NCBI RefSeq assembly: GCF_028527925.1
Contig: NZ_JAPESW010000009.1
Coordinates: 1-64,000, forward strand
Reading direction: 5' to 3'
DNA: 64,000 nt
From: Cellulomonas fimi
Lineage (GTDB): Bacteria > Actinomycetota > Actinomycetes > Actinomycetales > Cellulomonadaceae
Shown: one piece after another, positions 52,005 through 61,600 of the stretch
Layout: the number at the start of each line of letters is the position of its first letter
Position numbering within the stretch: the stretch's first letter is position 1
The notes under the pieces: model-generated
Database searches by the model: none
What the model was told of the DNA's origin: nothing
What the model saw: the letters and a program-made list of their open reading frames with translations, nothing else
Program-made: the position numbers and the translations under genes

Positions 52005-53832
52005 GCGTCGCGCCGCCGACCTGCCCCACGCGGGATCGCGCACCGTCGCCCTCCCCGGCGTCGCCCTGCTCGCTGTCCAGGGCCACACGGTAGCCCGGGA
52101 CCCGCGCGAGCAGGTCGTCGTGGGAGCCGCGCGCCGCGACCTCGCCGTCCTCGAGCCACAGGACCTCGTCCGCTCCGGCGAGCGCCGAGACGCGGTGCGT
52201 GATGAGCAGCACGCCACGCCGGCCGGTGCGGGCCTCGTCGAGGAGCGTGCCTACCAGGCGGTCCGCGGTCGCCGCGTCGAGGTGCTCCGCGGGCTCGTCG
52301 ACGAGCAGCAGGGGAGCGGGGGCGAGCAGCGCGCGCGCGAGCAGCAGGCGGCGACGCTCTCCGCCGGAGACCGTGCGGGCGTCGGGGCCGACGAGCGTGT
52401 CGAGCCCGTCGGGGAGCCCGGCGAGCCACGGGCCGAGCCCGACACGGTCGAGCGTGGCACGCGCCTCCGCGGGCGTGACGTCGCCGCGCGCGACGCGCAG
52501 GTTCTCCAGGACCGTCGTGCCGAACACGTGCGCGTCCTCGGTGACCGCCACCACCGCCGCGGCCACCTCGTCCCGCGCGAGTGTGTCGAGGTCCACGCCG
52601 TCGAGCGTGACCCCGCCCGCGCGGGGCGGCAGGAGGCCGGCGAGCGTGAGCAGCGTGGTCGTCTTGCCGGTGCCGCTGGGTCCGGCGACGGCGACCGACC
52701 GGCCGCGTCGGAGCGTGAGGTCCAGGCGCCGGAGGACGTCCCGGCCGTCGGGCCACGCGCACGTGACGCCGTCGGCGCGGAGGACGGGATCGGCGGTCCC
52801 CGCGTCGGGCGTGGGCGCGGCCCCGGCCGAGCCGGCCGGCTCGCCGGGACGTGCGTGCACGTCGGCGTCGTCCAGCAGCGCGAGGATGCGCGCGGCCGCG
52901 GCACGCGACCGCTGGACCTGGATCGCCGCGGAGGGGAGCAGCGACGTCGCCTCGAACGCGGCGAGCGGCGTCAGCACGACCACTGCGAGCTCCACGGGCG
53001 CGAGCAGCCCGGCACCGACCGCGGGCACGCCGGTCACGAGCGCGGCGAGGACCGCGAGGCCGACCGCGAGCTGCCCGACGGCGGCGGCCACGGCGGCCGG
53101 GCGGGCGCCGGCGTCCGCCGCGACCGTGACCCGCGCGTGGGCGGCGGTCAGCGCCGCGCGCTCCGTCGCCGCGCGTCCCGCCACGGCGAGGGGCCCGGCG
53201 TCGTCGAGCAGGCCGAGCGCGGTCGCGGACAGGTCGGCGCGCGCGTCGGCGGCGCGCTGCTCGGTCGTGCGGGAGGCGCGTGCCGCGAGCGCGGGGGCCA
53301 CGACGCCCGCCAGGAGCAGGCACCCGGCGAGCGCGAGCCCGGCGGGCACCCAGAACGCGCACATCGCGACGACGGTCCCGACGCCGAGGCACACGGCGAC
53401 GGCGGCAGGCAGCAGACCACGGACGACGACGTCGCCGACGGTGTCGACGTCGGCGCCGACGCGCGCGAGCAGGTCGCCGCGGCGGACCCCGGCGAGCGCG
53501 GCGGTCCGCCCCGCGGCGAGCCGCTCGTACAGCGTCGTCCGCACGTTCGTCATGCCGCGCAGCGCGACGTCGTGCGAGACGAGGCGCTCGAGGTAACGCA
53601 GCACGCCACGGCCGATGCCGAACGCGCGCACGGCGACGGTCGCGACGGACAGCTGCAGCACGGGCGGCATCTGCGACGCGCGGGCGATCAGCCACGCCGA
53701 CACCGCGGCGAGCGCGACCGCGCAGCCCAGCGCGAGCGTGCCCAGCAGCGTCGCGAGCGCGACGCGGCGCAGGTCGACGTCGAGGAGGCGGACGGCCCGG
53801 CGCAGCGCGCCGCGGGGCTCACGGGTGCTCAC
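51997..53832 (-). CDS. cydC: CydC, ABC transporter subunit for cytochrome bd assembly
   Basis: CydC pairs with CydD to form the heterodimeric cysteine/glutathione (or heme-linked) transporter needed to assemble cytochrome bd. The 611-residue half-transporter has a six-helix domain (about 20-315) starting LATLLGTLALGCAVALAAVSAWLIARASQMPPVLQL, with RAFGIGRGVLRYLERLVSHDVALRG typical of CydC. The ATPase domain has Walker A AGPSGTGKTTTLLTLAGLL, signature VSGGERRRLLLARALL and Walker B LLLVDEPAEHLDAATADRL. A hydrophilic linker separates the domains. The start is set by a GTGA overlap with cydD. Confidence 0.93.
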   Translation of the reverse strand: MSTREPRGALRRAVRLLDVDLRRVALATLLGTLALGCAVALAAVSAWLIARASQMPPVLQLSVATVAVRAFGIGRGVLRYLERLVSHDVALRGMTNVRTTLYERLAAGRTAALAGVRRGDLLARVGADVDTVGDVVVRGLLPAAVAVCLGVGTVVAMCAFWVPAGLALAGCLLLAGVVAPALAARASRTTEQRAADARADLSATALGLLDDAGPLAVAGRAATERAALTAAHARVTVAADAGARPAAVAAAVGQLAVGLAVLAALVTGVPAVGAGLLAPVELAVVVLTPLAAFEATSLLPSAAIQVQRSRAAAARILALLDDADVHARPGEPAGSAGAAPTPDAGTADPVLRADGVTCAWPDGRDVLRRLDLTLRRGRSVAVAGPSGTGKTTTLLTLAGLLPPRAGGVTLDGVDLDTLARDEVAAAVVAVTEDAHVFGTTVLENLRVARGDVTPAEARATLDRVGLGPWLAGLPDGLDTLVGPDARTVSGGERRRLLLARALLAPAPLLLVDEPAEHLDAATADRLVGTLLDEARTGRRGVLLITHRVSALAGADEVLWLEDGEVAARGSHDDLLARVPGYRVALDSEQGDAGEGDGARSRVGQVGGATHG

Positions 53833-55481
53833 GCGACCACCTGCCCGGCCGTGGCACGGACCGGTACGACGGTGTCCGCGCACGCCGCGAGGGACGCCCG
53901 GTGCGCGACGAGCACGACCGTGCGGCCCTCGTCGCGCAGCGCCCGGACGGTGTCGAGCACGACCCTCTCGCCCGACGCGTCGAGGTGCGCGGTGGGCTCG
54001 TCGAGCACGACGAGCGGGGCGGAGGAGAGCAGCGCGCGCGTGAGCGCGACCCGCTGCCGCTGCCCGACGCTGAGTCCGGCGCCGCCCCGGCCGAGCGGCG
54101 TGCGCCAGCCCGCCGGGAGCGTCGCGAGAACCGCGTCGAGACCCGTGAGCGCCGCGGCGCGGGCGCGCGAGGCGTCGTCCCCGCCGACGACCTCGGCGAG
54201 CGTGCCGGGCTCGAGCACGGGCCGCTGCGGCAGCCACGTGACCTGCGACCAGTACGAGTCCCGGTCGACGTCCGCGAGGTCCAGCAGGCCGTCCGGTCCG
54301 TCGACCACGACGCGCCCCTCGTCGGGCGGCAGCAGGCCGAGCAGGACGTCGACGGCCGTGGACTTGCCCGCACCGCTGGGGCCCGTGAGCGCGACGACGG
54401 TCCCGGGCCGCACGACGAGGTCGAGCGCGGCGGGCGCGAGGCCGTCGGACGTCGCGACGCCGACGCCGTCGAGCCGCAGCGTCGCGGACGCGAGGTCGGG
54501 GGCGGTCCGCGTGCCACGCGCCGGAGCGGGCTCGTCGAGCAGCGCGAACGCCTGATCCGCGGCCGCGACCCCGTCGACGGCCGCGTGGTACTGCGCGCCG
54601 ACCTGGCGCAGCGGCAGGAACACCTCGGGCGCCAGGATCAGCACCGCGAGCCCCGTGACGAGGTCGAGGTGCCCCTCGACGAGCCGCAGGCCGATCCCGA
54701 CGGCGACGAGCGCGACCGACAGTGTGGTGAGGAGCTCGAGCACCATCCCCGACAGGAAGGCGATGCGCAGCGTGCCCATGGTCGCGCGGCGGTGCGCGTC
54801 GCCGAGCGCCCGGACGCGGGCCGCGGGGCCGCGCTCGCGGCCGAGCGCCTGGAGCGTGGGCAGGCCCGCGAGGAGGTCGAGCACCTGCGCGCCGAGCCGC
54901 TGCATCGTGGCGAGGCCCCGCTCGGAGCGCCCCTGCGTGAGGCGCCCGACGAGCACCATGAAGATCGGCACCAGCGGGATCGTGCCGACCAGGATCGCGG
55001 CGGAGATCCAGTCGAGGCCCAGGACGACGAGCAGGGTGCCCGGCGTGACAGTCGCCGCGAGCACGAGCTGCGGCAGGTACCGCACGAAGTACGGCTCGAG
55101 CGCGTCGAGCCCCCGGGTGACGAGCGTGACGAGGGCGGGCCCGTGTCCTGCCGCGAGGTGCCGGGGACCGAGGTCGACCGCGCGCTCGACGACCGCGTCC
55201 CGCAGCTCGCCGACCGCGCGCGTCGCGGCCCGGTGCGCGTACCGCTCCTGCAGGCCCGTGACGAGCACACGTGCGGCGACGACCGCCGCGAGGCCCGCGA
55301 CGAGCGGGGCGATCGCGTCGAGCGTCGCGCCGTCGTGCACGGCCCGCCCGACGGCGCGCGCGAGCAGCAGCGCCTGCGCGACGACGAGCGCCGCGGTGAG
55401 GACCCCGAGGCCCGCGGTCAGCGCGACGTAGCCGCGTGCGCTGCGCGCGTACCGCAGGAGCCGGAGGTCGAGCGGGCGCAC
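53829..55481 (-). CDS. cydD: CydD, ABC transporter subunit for cytochrome bd assembly
   Basis: This 550-residue half-transporter has a membrane domain (about 15-310) with QERYAHRAATRAVGELRDAVVERAVDLGPRHL and PYFVRYLPQLVLAATVTPGTLLVVLGLDWISAAILVGTIPLVPIFMVLVG, highly typical of CydD. The ATPase domain has Walker A TGPSGAGKSTAVDVLLGLL, Q-loop TWLPQRPVLEPGTLAE, signature LSVGQRQRVALTRALL and Walker B LVVLDEPTAHLDASGE. The GTG start lies one base after the cydB stop. Gene order cydA-B-D-C is the usual actinobacterial one. Confidence 0.94.
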   Translation of the reverse strand: MRPLDLRLLRYARSARGYVALTAGLGVLTAALVVAQALLLARAVGRAVHDGATLDAIAPLVAGLAAVVAARVLVTGLQERYAHRAATRAVGELRDAVVERAVDLGPRHLAAGHGPALVTLVTRGLDALEPYFVRYLPQLVLAATVTPGTLLVVLGLDWISAAILVGTIPLVPIFMVLVGRLTQGRSERGLATMQRLGAQVLDLLAGLPTLQALGRERGPAARVRALGDAHRRATMGTLRIAFLSGMVLELLTTLSVALVAVGIGLRLVEGHLDLVTGLAVLILAPEVFLPLRQVGAQYHAAVDGVAAADQAFALLDEPAPARGTRTAPDLASATLRLDGVGVATSDGLAPAALDLVVRPGTVVALTGPSGAGKSTAVDVLLGLLPPDEGRVVVDGPDGLLDLADVDRDSYWSQVTWLPQRPVLEPGTLAEVVGGDDASRARAAALTGLDAVLATLPAGWRTPLGRGGAGLSVGQRQRVALTRALLSSAPLVVLDEPTAHLDASGERVVLDTVRALRDEGRTVVLVAHRASLAACADTVVPVRATAGQVVA

Positions 55482-55482
55482 G

Positions 55483-56589
55483 TCAGCGCGGCTCCGCGTC
55501 GCCGGCGGGCACGTCGTCCTCGCGACCTGCGCCGACCGACGCCGGGACCTGCGGGCCCGACCGGTCGAAGGTGAGGCCCGTGTGCGCGGGGATGTGGTGG
55601 CCGCTGATGCGCTTGCGGAACACCCAGTACGTCCAGCCCTGGTAGAGCAGCACGAGCGGGGTGAGGAACACGGCGACCCACGTCATGACGGTGAGCGTGT
55701 AGTCGGTGGACGACGCGTTGTCGACGGTGAGGGAGTTCGCGGGGTCCAGCGCGGGCATCACGTCGGGGTACATCGACCCGAAGATCAGCACGACGACGGC
55801 GACGATCGCGACGGCGGACGCGACGAACGCCTGCCCCTCGCGGCGGGCGCGCGTCGCGAGCACCAGGGCGACGAGCGCGAGCGCGGCGACGACGACCGCG
55901 ACCCACGTCCACGCGACGGAGTACGCGAGCTGCGCCCAGACCGCCCACACGGCCCCGACGGCGAGCGTCGCGACGGACGACCTCGCGGCGAACGCGCCGG
56001 CCCGGGCCCGGACGTCGCCGTCGGACTTGAGCGCGAGGAACACGGCGCCGTGCGTGAGGAAGACGAGCGCGGTGAGCGCGCCGCCGAGCAGCGCGAACGG
56101 GTTGAGCAGCGCGAAGAACCCGCCCACGTACTGGTGGTCGGCGTCGAGCTCGACGCCCCGGACCAGGTTGGCGAACGCGACGCCCCACAGCACGGCCGGC
56201 ACCCACGACCCGACGATGAGCGCCCGGTCCGCCCAGGCCCGCCAGCGGTCGTCGTCGATCTTGCCGCGCCACTCGAACGCGACGACGCGGACGATGAGCG
56301 CGAGCAGGATCAGCAGCAGCGGCAGGTAGAACCCGGAGAACAGGGTCGCGTACCACTCGGGGAAGGCCGCGAACGTCGCACCGCCCGCGGTGAGCAGCCA
56401 CACCTCGTTGCCGTCCCAGACAGGCCCGATCGTGTTGATCATGACGCGGCGGTCGCGGTCCTTCGCCGCGCGGTCGCCGCGGTTCAGGATGCCCAGCAGC
56501 ATCCCGACGCCGAAGTCGAACCCCTCGAGGACGAGGTAGCCGGTCCAGAGCACGGCGATGAGCAGGAACCAGACGGTCGACAGCTCCAT
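55483..56589 (-). CDS. cydB: Cytochrome bd oxidase subunit II
   Basis: CydB is the second membrane subunit of the quinol oxidase. The 368-residue protein has eight or nine hydrophobic segments and the family blocks VWFLLIAVLWTGYLVLEGFDFGVGML, RVMINTIGPVWDGNEVWLLTAGGATFAAFPEWYATLFSGFYLPL and VRVVAFEWRGK. It has an unusually long hydrophilic C-terminus (about 30 residues, Asp/Gly/Pro-rich). The ATG is 18 bases after the cydA stop and cydD begins one base after its own stop. Confidence 0.96.
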   Translation of the reverse strand: MELSTVWFLLIAVLWTGYLVLEGFDFGVGMLLGILNRGDRAAKDRDRRVMINTIGPVWDGNEVWLLTAGGATFAAFPEWYATLFSGFYLPLLLILLALIVRVVAFEWRGKIDDDRWRAWADRALIVGSWVPAVLWGVAFANLVRGVELDADHQYVGGFFALLNPFALLGGALTALVFLTHGAVFLALKSDGDVRARAGAFAARSSVATLAVGAVWAVWAQLAYSVAWTWVAVVVAALALVALVLATRARREGQAFVASAVAIVAVVVLIFGSMYPDVMPALDPANSLTVDNASSTDYTLTVMTWVAVFLTPLVLLYQGWTYWVFRKRISGHHIPAHTGLTFDRSGPQVPASVGAGREDDVPAGDAEPR

Positions 56590-56607
56590 GGTCGGGGGCT
56601 CCCGTTC

Positions 56608-58116
56608 TCAGTACGCGAAGGACAGCGGACGCTCGGCGGACTCGTCGTCCGGGTCCGGTCGGTTGGCGGGGTTGTCCGGGCTCGGGTCCTTCTCGCTCGC
56701 GGCGACGCCCTCGACCGCGTAGCGGTGCATGAGGCGGAACCAGATCACGGCGAGCACGCCGTAGAGCGCGGTGAACGCGAGGAGCGAGGTGAGGATCGTG
56801 CCGGGGCCCGTCACGGTCGAGACGCCGCGCGCGGTGAGCAGCCAGACGCCGTCGACGCCCGACGGGTTCGGGTTGGGCGCGACGACCCACGGCTGACGGC
56901 CCATCTCGGTGAAAATCCAGCCGAACGCCGACGCGAGGAACGGCGTCGCGAGCGCCGCGACCGCGAGCCGGGAGACCCACACGTTCCCGGTGACGCGGCC
57001 CTTGCGGGTCACCCACAGCGCGACGAGCGCGAGCGCCGCCGACCCGACGCCGAAGCCGATCATCAGACGGAACGACCAGTACGTCACCGCGAGGTTCGGC
57101 TGGTACGAGATCGGCTCGCCGTCCTCGCCGGTGAAGCCGTACTTCTCCTCGTACTGCGCCTGGAGGTCCTCGACACCCGGGAGCGGCTCGGTGAAGGAGC
57201 CCGACGCGAGGAACGACGTCAGGCCCGGGATCTCGATGAGGTGCTGCACGCCCTCGCACGAGTCGGACAGGTCGCCGATCGCGAGGATGGAGAACGGTGC
57301 GCCGCCCTCGGTCGTCTCGCACAGGGCCTCGGCCGCCGACATCTTCATCGGCTGCTGGTCGAACATGAGCTTGGCCTGCGCGTCCCCGCTGACGGCCACC
57401 ACGAGGCCCGCGACGAGCATCGTGACCACGCCGAGCATGACGGCGGGGCGGTAGACGTCGCGCGCCTCGTCCGCATGGTTCGCGCGGACCAGCTTGACCA
57501 TCCACCACGCGGCGATGCCCGCGACGAAGGTGCCGGCCGTCAGGAACGCGGCGCTGATCGTGTGCGGGAACGCGGCGAGCAGCGTGTTGTTGCTGAGGAT
57601 CGCGCCGATGTCGGTCATCTCCGCGCGGCCCGTCTCCGGGTTGTACGTCGCACCGACCGGGTGCTGCATCCACGAGTTCGCCGCGAGGATGAAGTACGCG
57701 GACAGGTTGGTCGCGATCGCGACGGCCCAGATGCACGCGAGGTGGATCTTCTTCGGCAGCTTGTCCCACCCGAAGATCCACAGCCCCAGGAACGTCGACT
57801 CGACGAAGAACGCGGCGAGCGCCTCCATCGCGAGCGGCGCGCCGAACACGTCGCCGACGAAGCGCGAGTACTCCGACCACGCCATGCCGAACTGGAACTC
57901 CTGGACGATGCCGGTGGCGACACCGATCGCGAAGTTGATGAGCAGGAGCTTGCCGAAGAACTTGGTGAGCCGCAGCCACCGCTCGTTCCCCGTCCGGACC
58001 CAGATCGTCTGCATGATCGCGACGAGCGGCGCGAGGCCGATCGTCAGCGGCACGAAGATGAAGTGGTAGACGGTCGTGATGCCGAACTGCCAGCGGGCGA
58101 GATCGAGGGCGTCCAC
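56608..58116 (-). CDS. cydA: Cytochrome bd oxidase subunit I
   Basis: CydA carries the quinol site and three hemes of the high-affinity terminal oxidase. The 502-residue protein shows the heme b595 ligand His18 in ARWQFGITTVYHFIFVPLTIG, a conserved His in LAAFPHTISAAFLTAG, the QQPMKM motif in MFDQQPMKMSAAEAL, and GRQPW in FTEMGRQPWVVAP. The short Q-loop is typical of non-proteobacterial forms. The GTG at 58116 is chosen because GGAG lies 8 bases upstream and the product then begins like other CydA proteins. First gene of cydABDC-kinase, with a palindromic regulator site upstream. Confidence 0.96.
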   Translation of the reverse strand: MDALDLARWQFGITTVYHFIFVPLTIGLAPLVAIMQTIWVRTGNERWLRLTKFFGKLLLINFAIGVATGIVQEFQFGMAWSEYSRFVGDVFGAPLAMEALAAFFVESTFLGLWIFGWDKLPKKIHLACIWAVAIATNLSAYFILAANSWMQHPVGATYNPETGRAEMTDIGAILSNNTLLAAFPHTISAAFLTAGTFVAGIAAWWMVKLVRANHADEARDVYRPAVMLGVVTMLVAGLVVAVSGDAQAKLMFDQQPMKMSAAEALCETTEGGAPFSILAIGDLSDSCEGVQHLIEIPGLTSFLASGSFTEPLPGVEDLQAQYEEKYGFTGEDGEPISYQPNLAVTYWSFRLMIGFGVGSAALALVALWVTRKGRVTGNVWVSRLAVAALATPFLASAFGWIFTEMGRQPWVVAPNPNPSGVDGVWLLTARGVSTVTGPGTILTSLLAFTALYGVLAVIWFRLMHRYAVEGVAASEKDPSPDNPANRPDPDDESAERPLSFAY

Positions 58117-58205
58117 GTGGGTTCTCCGTGCTCTGCGGACCGGACAGGCGGGCAGGTCGCACGGGAGGACGCCTCGGCGGGTGCCCGGCCAGTGGACCTG
58201 GGGGA

Positions 58206-58211
58206 ACGCTA
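58206..58211 (-). promoter_or_regulatory. Predicted -10 element of the cyd operon
   Basis: TAGCGT on the minus strand. The expected -35 position (58229-58234) reads AGGAGC, which has no match to TTGACA. This suggests an activator-dependent promoter. The leader would be about 80 bases. Confidence 0.5.
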
Positions 58212-58234
58212 AGAAGCACCCCCAGTCTGCTCCT

Positions 58235-58248
58235 GGGACGAAGGTCCC
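58235..58248. promoter_or_regulatory. DosR-box-like palindrome upstream of cydA
   Basis: GGGACGAAGGTCCC has the exact GGGAC-N4-GTCCC frame of the core of the mycobacterial DosR/DevR box (GGGACTWWAGTCCC). Its centre lies about 42 bases before the transcription start predicted from the -10 at 58206-58211, and it adjoins the poor -35. This is the placement used by DevR at its primary sites. Confidence 0.55.
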
Positions 58249-58612
58249 GTGTAGTGACGGGGCGTCGTGAAACGCGGTCCGGAGGTGTCCGGTGTCACTC
58301 GACCGCCGCCGCGCCGACGGTCGTGCCGCGCTCGCAGGGGACCCCTGTGCGATACTGACCACGGTTCCGTCGGCGCCCACACCGCGGACGGACCCTTGAG
58401 CTCGCAGCACCAGCGCGCATCGCGCGCCAGTCCGCCGCTCGGCCGTGCCGCTCCATCCGGGAGCGCGCCGCCGCTGCAGGCGACGGCGCCGGCCCAGGTG
58501 CAGCAGCCACGACCGACGACTTCCGTCGCCGCGCCGAGGGCGTGCGTGACGACCGACCGACCGAGGACCGCGCGTGTGGGGCGGGGCTCTGCGGTACCCA
58601 GGAGCACCACGC
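58249..58612 (+). other. Leader and promoter region of the RNase E/G gene
   Basis: No gene is apparent between the cyd control region and the rne start. GATACT at 58351-58356 could be a -10 element, leaving a leader of roughly 250 bases. Long, regulatory leaders are known for RNase E genes, but no conserved RNA structure was recognised here. Confidence 0.4.
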
Positions 58613-61600
58613 GTGACCCCCGAGAACACTCCCGAGAACGCAGACGCCACGACGACGTCCGGGGGTGAGTCCGCGCCGAAGGCGCGGCGCCGCCGGGCGA
58701 CGCGCACGACCGCCGCCGCCCCTGTCGTCGAGACCACGACCGACGCCGGTGACGGTGCGGCCGTCGCCCCCGAGCCCCCGGCCGAGCCGGCCGGGACCGC
58801 CGCCCCCGAGGTCGCCGAGGTCGCACCCGCGGCCGACGTGCCCGCCGAGGCGCCCGCCTCCAAGCCGCGTCGCTCCCGCCGCGTGACCCGCACGGTCACG
58901 CCCGCCGCCGAGACCCCCGCGGACGCGACGGCCGCTGGCGAGCCCGCCGCGGCTCCCGCGGAGCCGGCCGCGACCGGCGGCGCCGACGCGACCGCCGAGC
59001 CCGCCGCGGAGCAGGCTGCGGCCGAGCCCGCCGCCGAGCCGAAGAAGCCCGCGCGCCGCCGCCGCTCCGCCGCGCGCCCGGCCGCCGCCCCCGAGCCGGC
59101 CGCGGAGGTCGTGCCGCCCGCCGCCGAGGTGGCGGACGCCGAGGACGAGGTCGACGAGACCACCGAGGGCACCGACGTCGCCCCCGCGACCGCCGAGGGT
59201 GGCGAGACCGCGCAGGACGTGGCCGACGCACCGGCGCTCGACGTCCTCGCCGCGCTCGCCGACGTCCGCCCGGCCGAGCCGCAGGCGCCCACGAGCCCCC
59301 GGCTCGCGACGACGGCGCTGCTGTTCCAGGCGCCGGACCCGGCCGCCGCGCGTCCGCGCCGCCGCCGCGCGCAGGCCAGCGCCGGCTCCCCGGAGGAGAT
59401 CTCCGAGGCCGCGCGTCGCGCCGAGCGTGAGGCCGCGGAGGCGGCCGAGACCGCCGCGGCTGCCGACGCGTCGTCGACGACCGAGGACGTCGAGACCGCG
59501 CCCGTCGAGGCCGCGGAGACCGAGCGTGCCGAGCGTCCGTCCCGCCGCCGGGGTCGCCGCGGCCGTGGTGCCGCGCCGGCACCCGTCGAGGAGACCGAGG
59601 TCGTCGAGGAGGAGGCCGACGCCGTCGCCCCGTCCGACGCGGACGAGGTCGAGGACCAGGCGGAGGACGAGGCCGTCGACGAGCAGGGCGACGAGCAGGG
59701 CGAGGGCGGCGGTCAGCGCCGGCGCCGTCGTCGCGGTGGCCGTGGTCGTCGCAACCGCGGCGACGCGGGCGAGCAGGACCAGGACGCCCCGGCCGACACG
59801 GACGCCGAGGACGAGGACGCCGAGCCGCAGGACGCGGACGCCGACGCGGACGAGTCGGACGCGGACGCCGAGCAGGGCGGCTCGAGCCGCCGGCGTCGCC
59901 GTCGTCGTCGGGGCAGCCGCGGTGACGCGGCCGAGCCCGAGCGTCCGTCGCGCCGCTCCGCGAGCGACGAGGTCACCGCGCTGCGCGGGTCGACCCGGCT
60001 GGAGGCCAAGCGTCAGCGTCGCCGTGAGGGTCGCGACGCGGGCCGCCGCCGTCAGATCATCACCGAGGCCGAGTTCCTGGCCCGGCGCGAGTCGGTCGAG
60101 CGGACGATGGTCGTGCGCGAGCGCGCGAACCGCACGCAGATCGCGGTGCTCGAGGACGGCGTGCTGGTCGAGCACTACGTGTCGAACCAGGCGCAGACGT
60201 CGATGGTCGGCAACGTCTACCTCGGCCGCGTGCAGAACGTGCTGCCGAGCATGGAGGCCGCGTTCGTCGACGTCGGCAAGGGCCGCAACGCCGTGCTGTA
60301 CGCGGGCGAGGTCAACTGGGACGCCGCGGGGCTCGAGGGTCAGCCGCGCCGCATCGAGCAGGCGCTGAAGTCCGGCGACTCGGTGCTCGTGCAGGTCACC
60401 AAGGACCCGATCGGCCACAAGGGTGCGCGCCTGACGTCGCAGGTCACGCTCGCGGGCCGCTACCTCGTGTTCGTGCCCGGCGGCGGCATGACCGGCATCA
60501 GCCGCAAGCTGCCCGACACCGAGCGCAACCGCCTCAAGAAGATCCTGCGCGAGGTCGTCCCCGACTCGGCGGGCGTCATCGTGCGCACCGCGGCCGAGGG
60601 CGCCTCGGAGGAGGAGCTGCGCGCCGACGTCGCCCGCCTGCAGGGCCAGTGGGAGGCCATCGAGAAGAAGGCGAAGACCGCGTCGGCGCCCGCGCTGCTC
60701 CAGGGCGAGCCCGACATGGCGATCCGCGTCGTGCGCGACATCTTCAACGACGACTTCTCCGCGCTCGTCGTCCAGGGCGACGACGCGTGGTCGACGATCT
60801 CGTCCTACATCGACGAGCTCGCGCCCGACCTCGCGCAGAAGGTCTCGAAGTGGACCGGCACGCAGGACGTCTTCACGGTGCACCGCGTCGACGAGCAGCT
60901 CGCGAAGGGCATGGACCGCAAGGTCTGGCTGCCGTCGGGCGGCTCGCTCGTCATCGACCGCACCGAGGCGATGACGGTCGTCGACGTCAACACCGGCAAG
61001 TTCACCGGCTCGGGCGGAACGCTCGAGGAGACGGTGACGCGCAACAACCTGGAGGCCGCGGAGGAGATCGTCCGCCAGCTCCGGCTGCGCGACATCGGCG
61101 GGATCATCGTCATCGACTTCATCGACATGGTCCTCGAGTCCAACCGCGACCTCGTGCTGCGCCGCCTCGTCGAGTGCCTCGGCCGTGACCGCACGAAGCA
61201 CCAGGTCGCCGAGGTGACGTCGCTGGGCCTGGTCCAGATGACCCGCAAGCGCGTCGGCCAGGGCCTGGTCGAGGCGTTCTCCGAGACGTGCGAGCACTGC
61301 CACGGCCGCGGCTTCATCGTCCACGACGAGCCTGTCGAGAAGAACGGACGCCCGGACGCCGGCGCGCAGCAGCAGGCGGCACCGGCCGACGCGGGCGAGT
61401 CGAAGCGCTCGCGCCGCAAGCGCGGTGCCGCCAAGGAGACCGCGCCCACGACGCCGCACCCGGGCGTGCCGGTGCTGCCCGAGGCGCGCGAGGCGGTCAA
61501 GGCGACGCTCGCGACCATCGCGGCGGCAGCCGCGCACGCGCACGAGCACCACCACGAGGCCGACGGCCACGTCGAGGCGCTGCGCACCGACGCGCCGGTG

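Noticed and set aside
58660-60040. Repeat array or separate gene in the Ala/Glu/Arg-rich start of rne
   Set aside because: The repetition is amino-acid low complexity within one reading frame that leads into the catalytic core. No fixed DNA period is visible.
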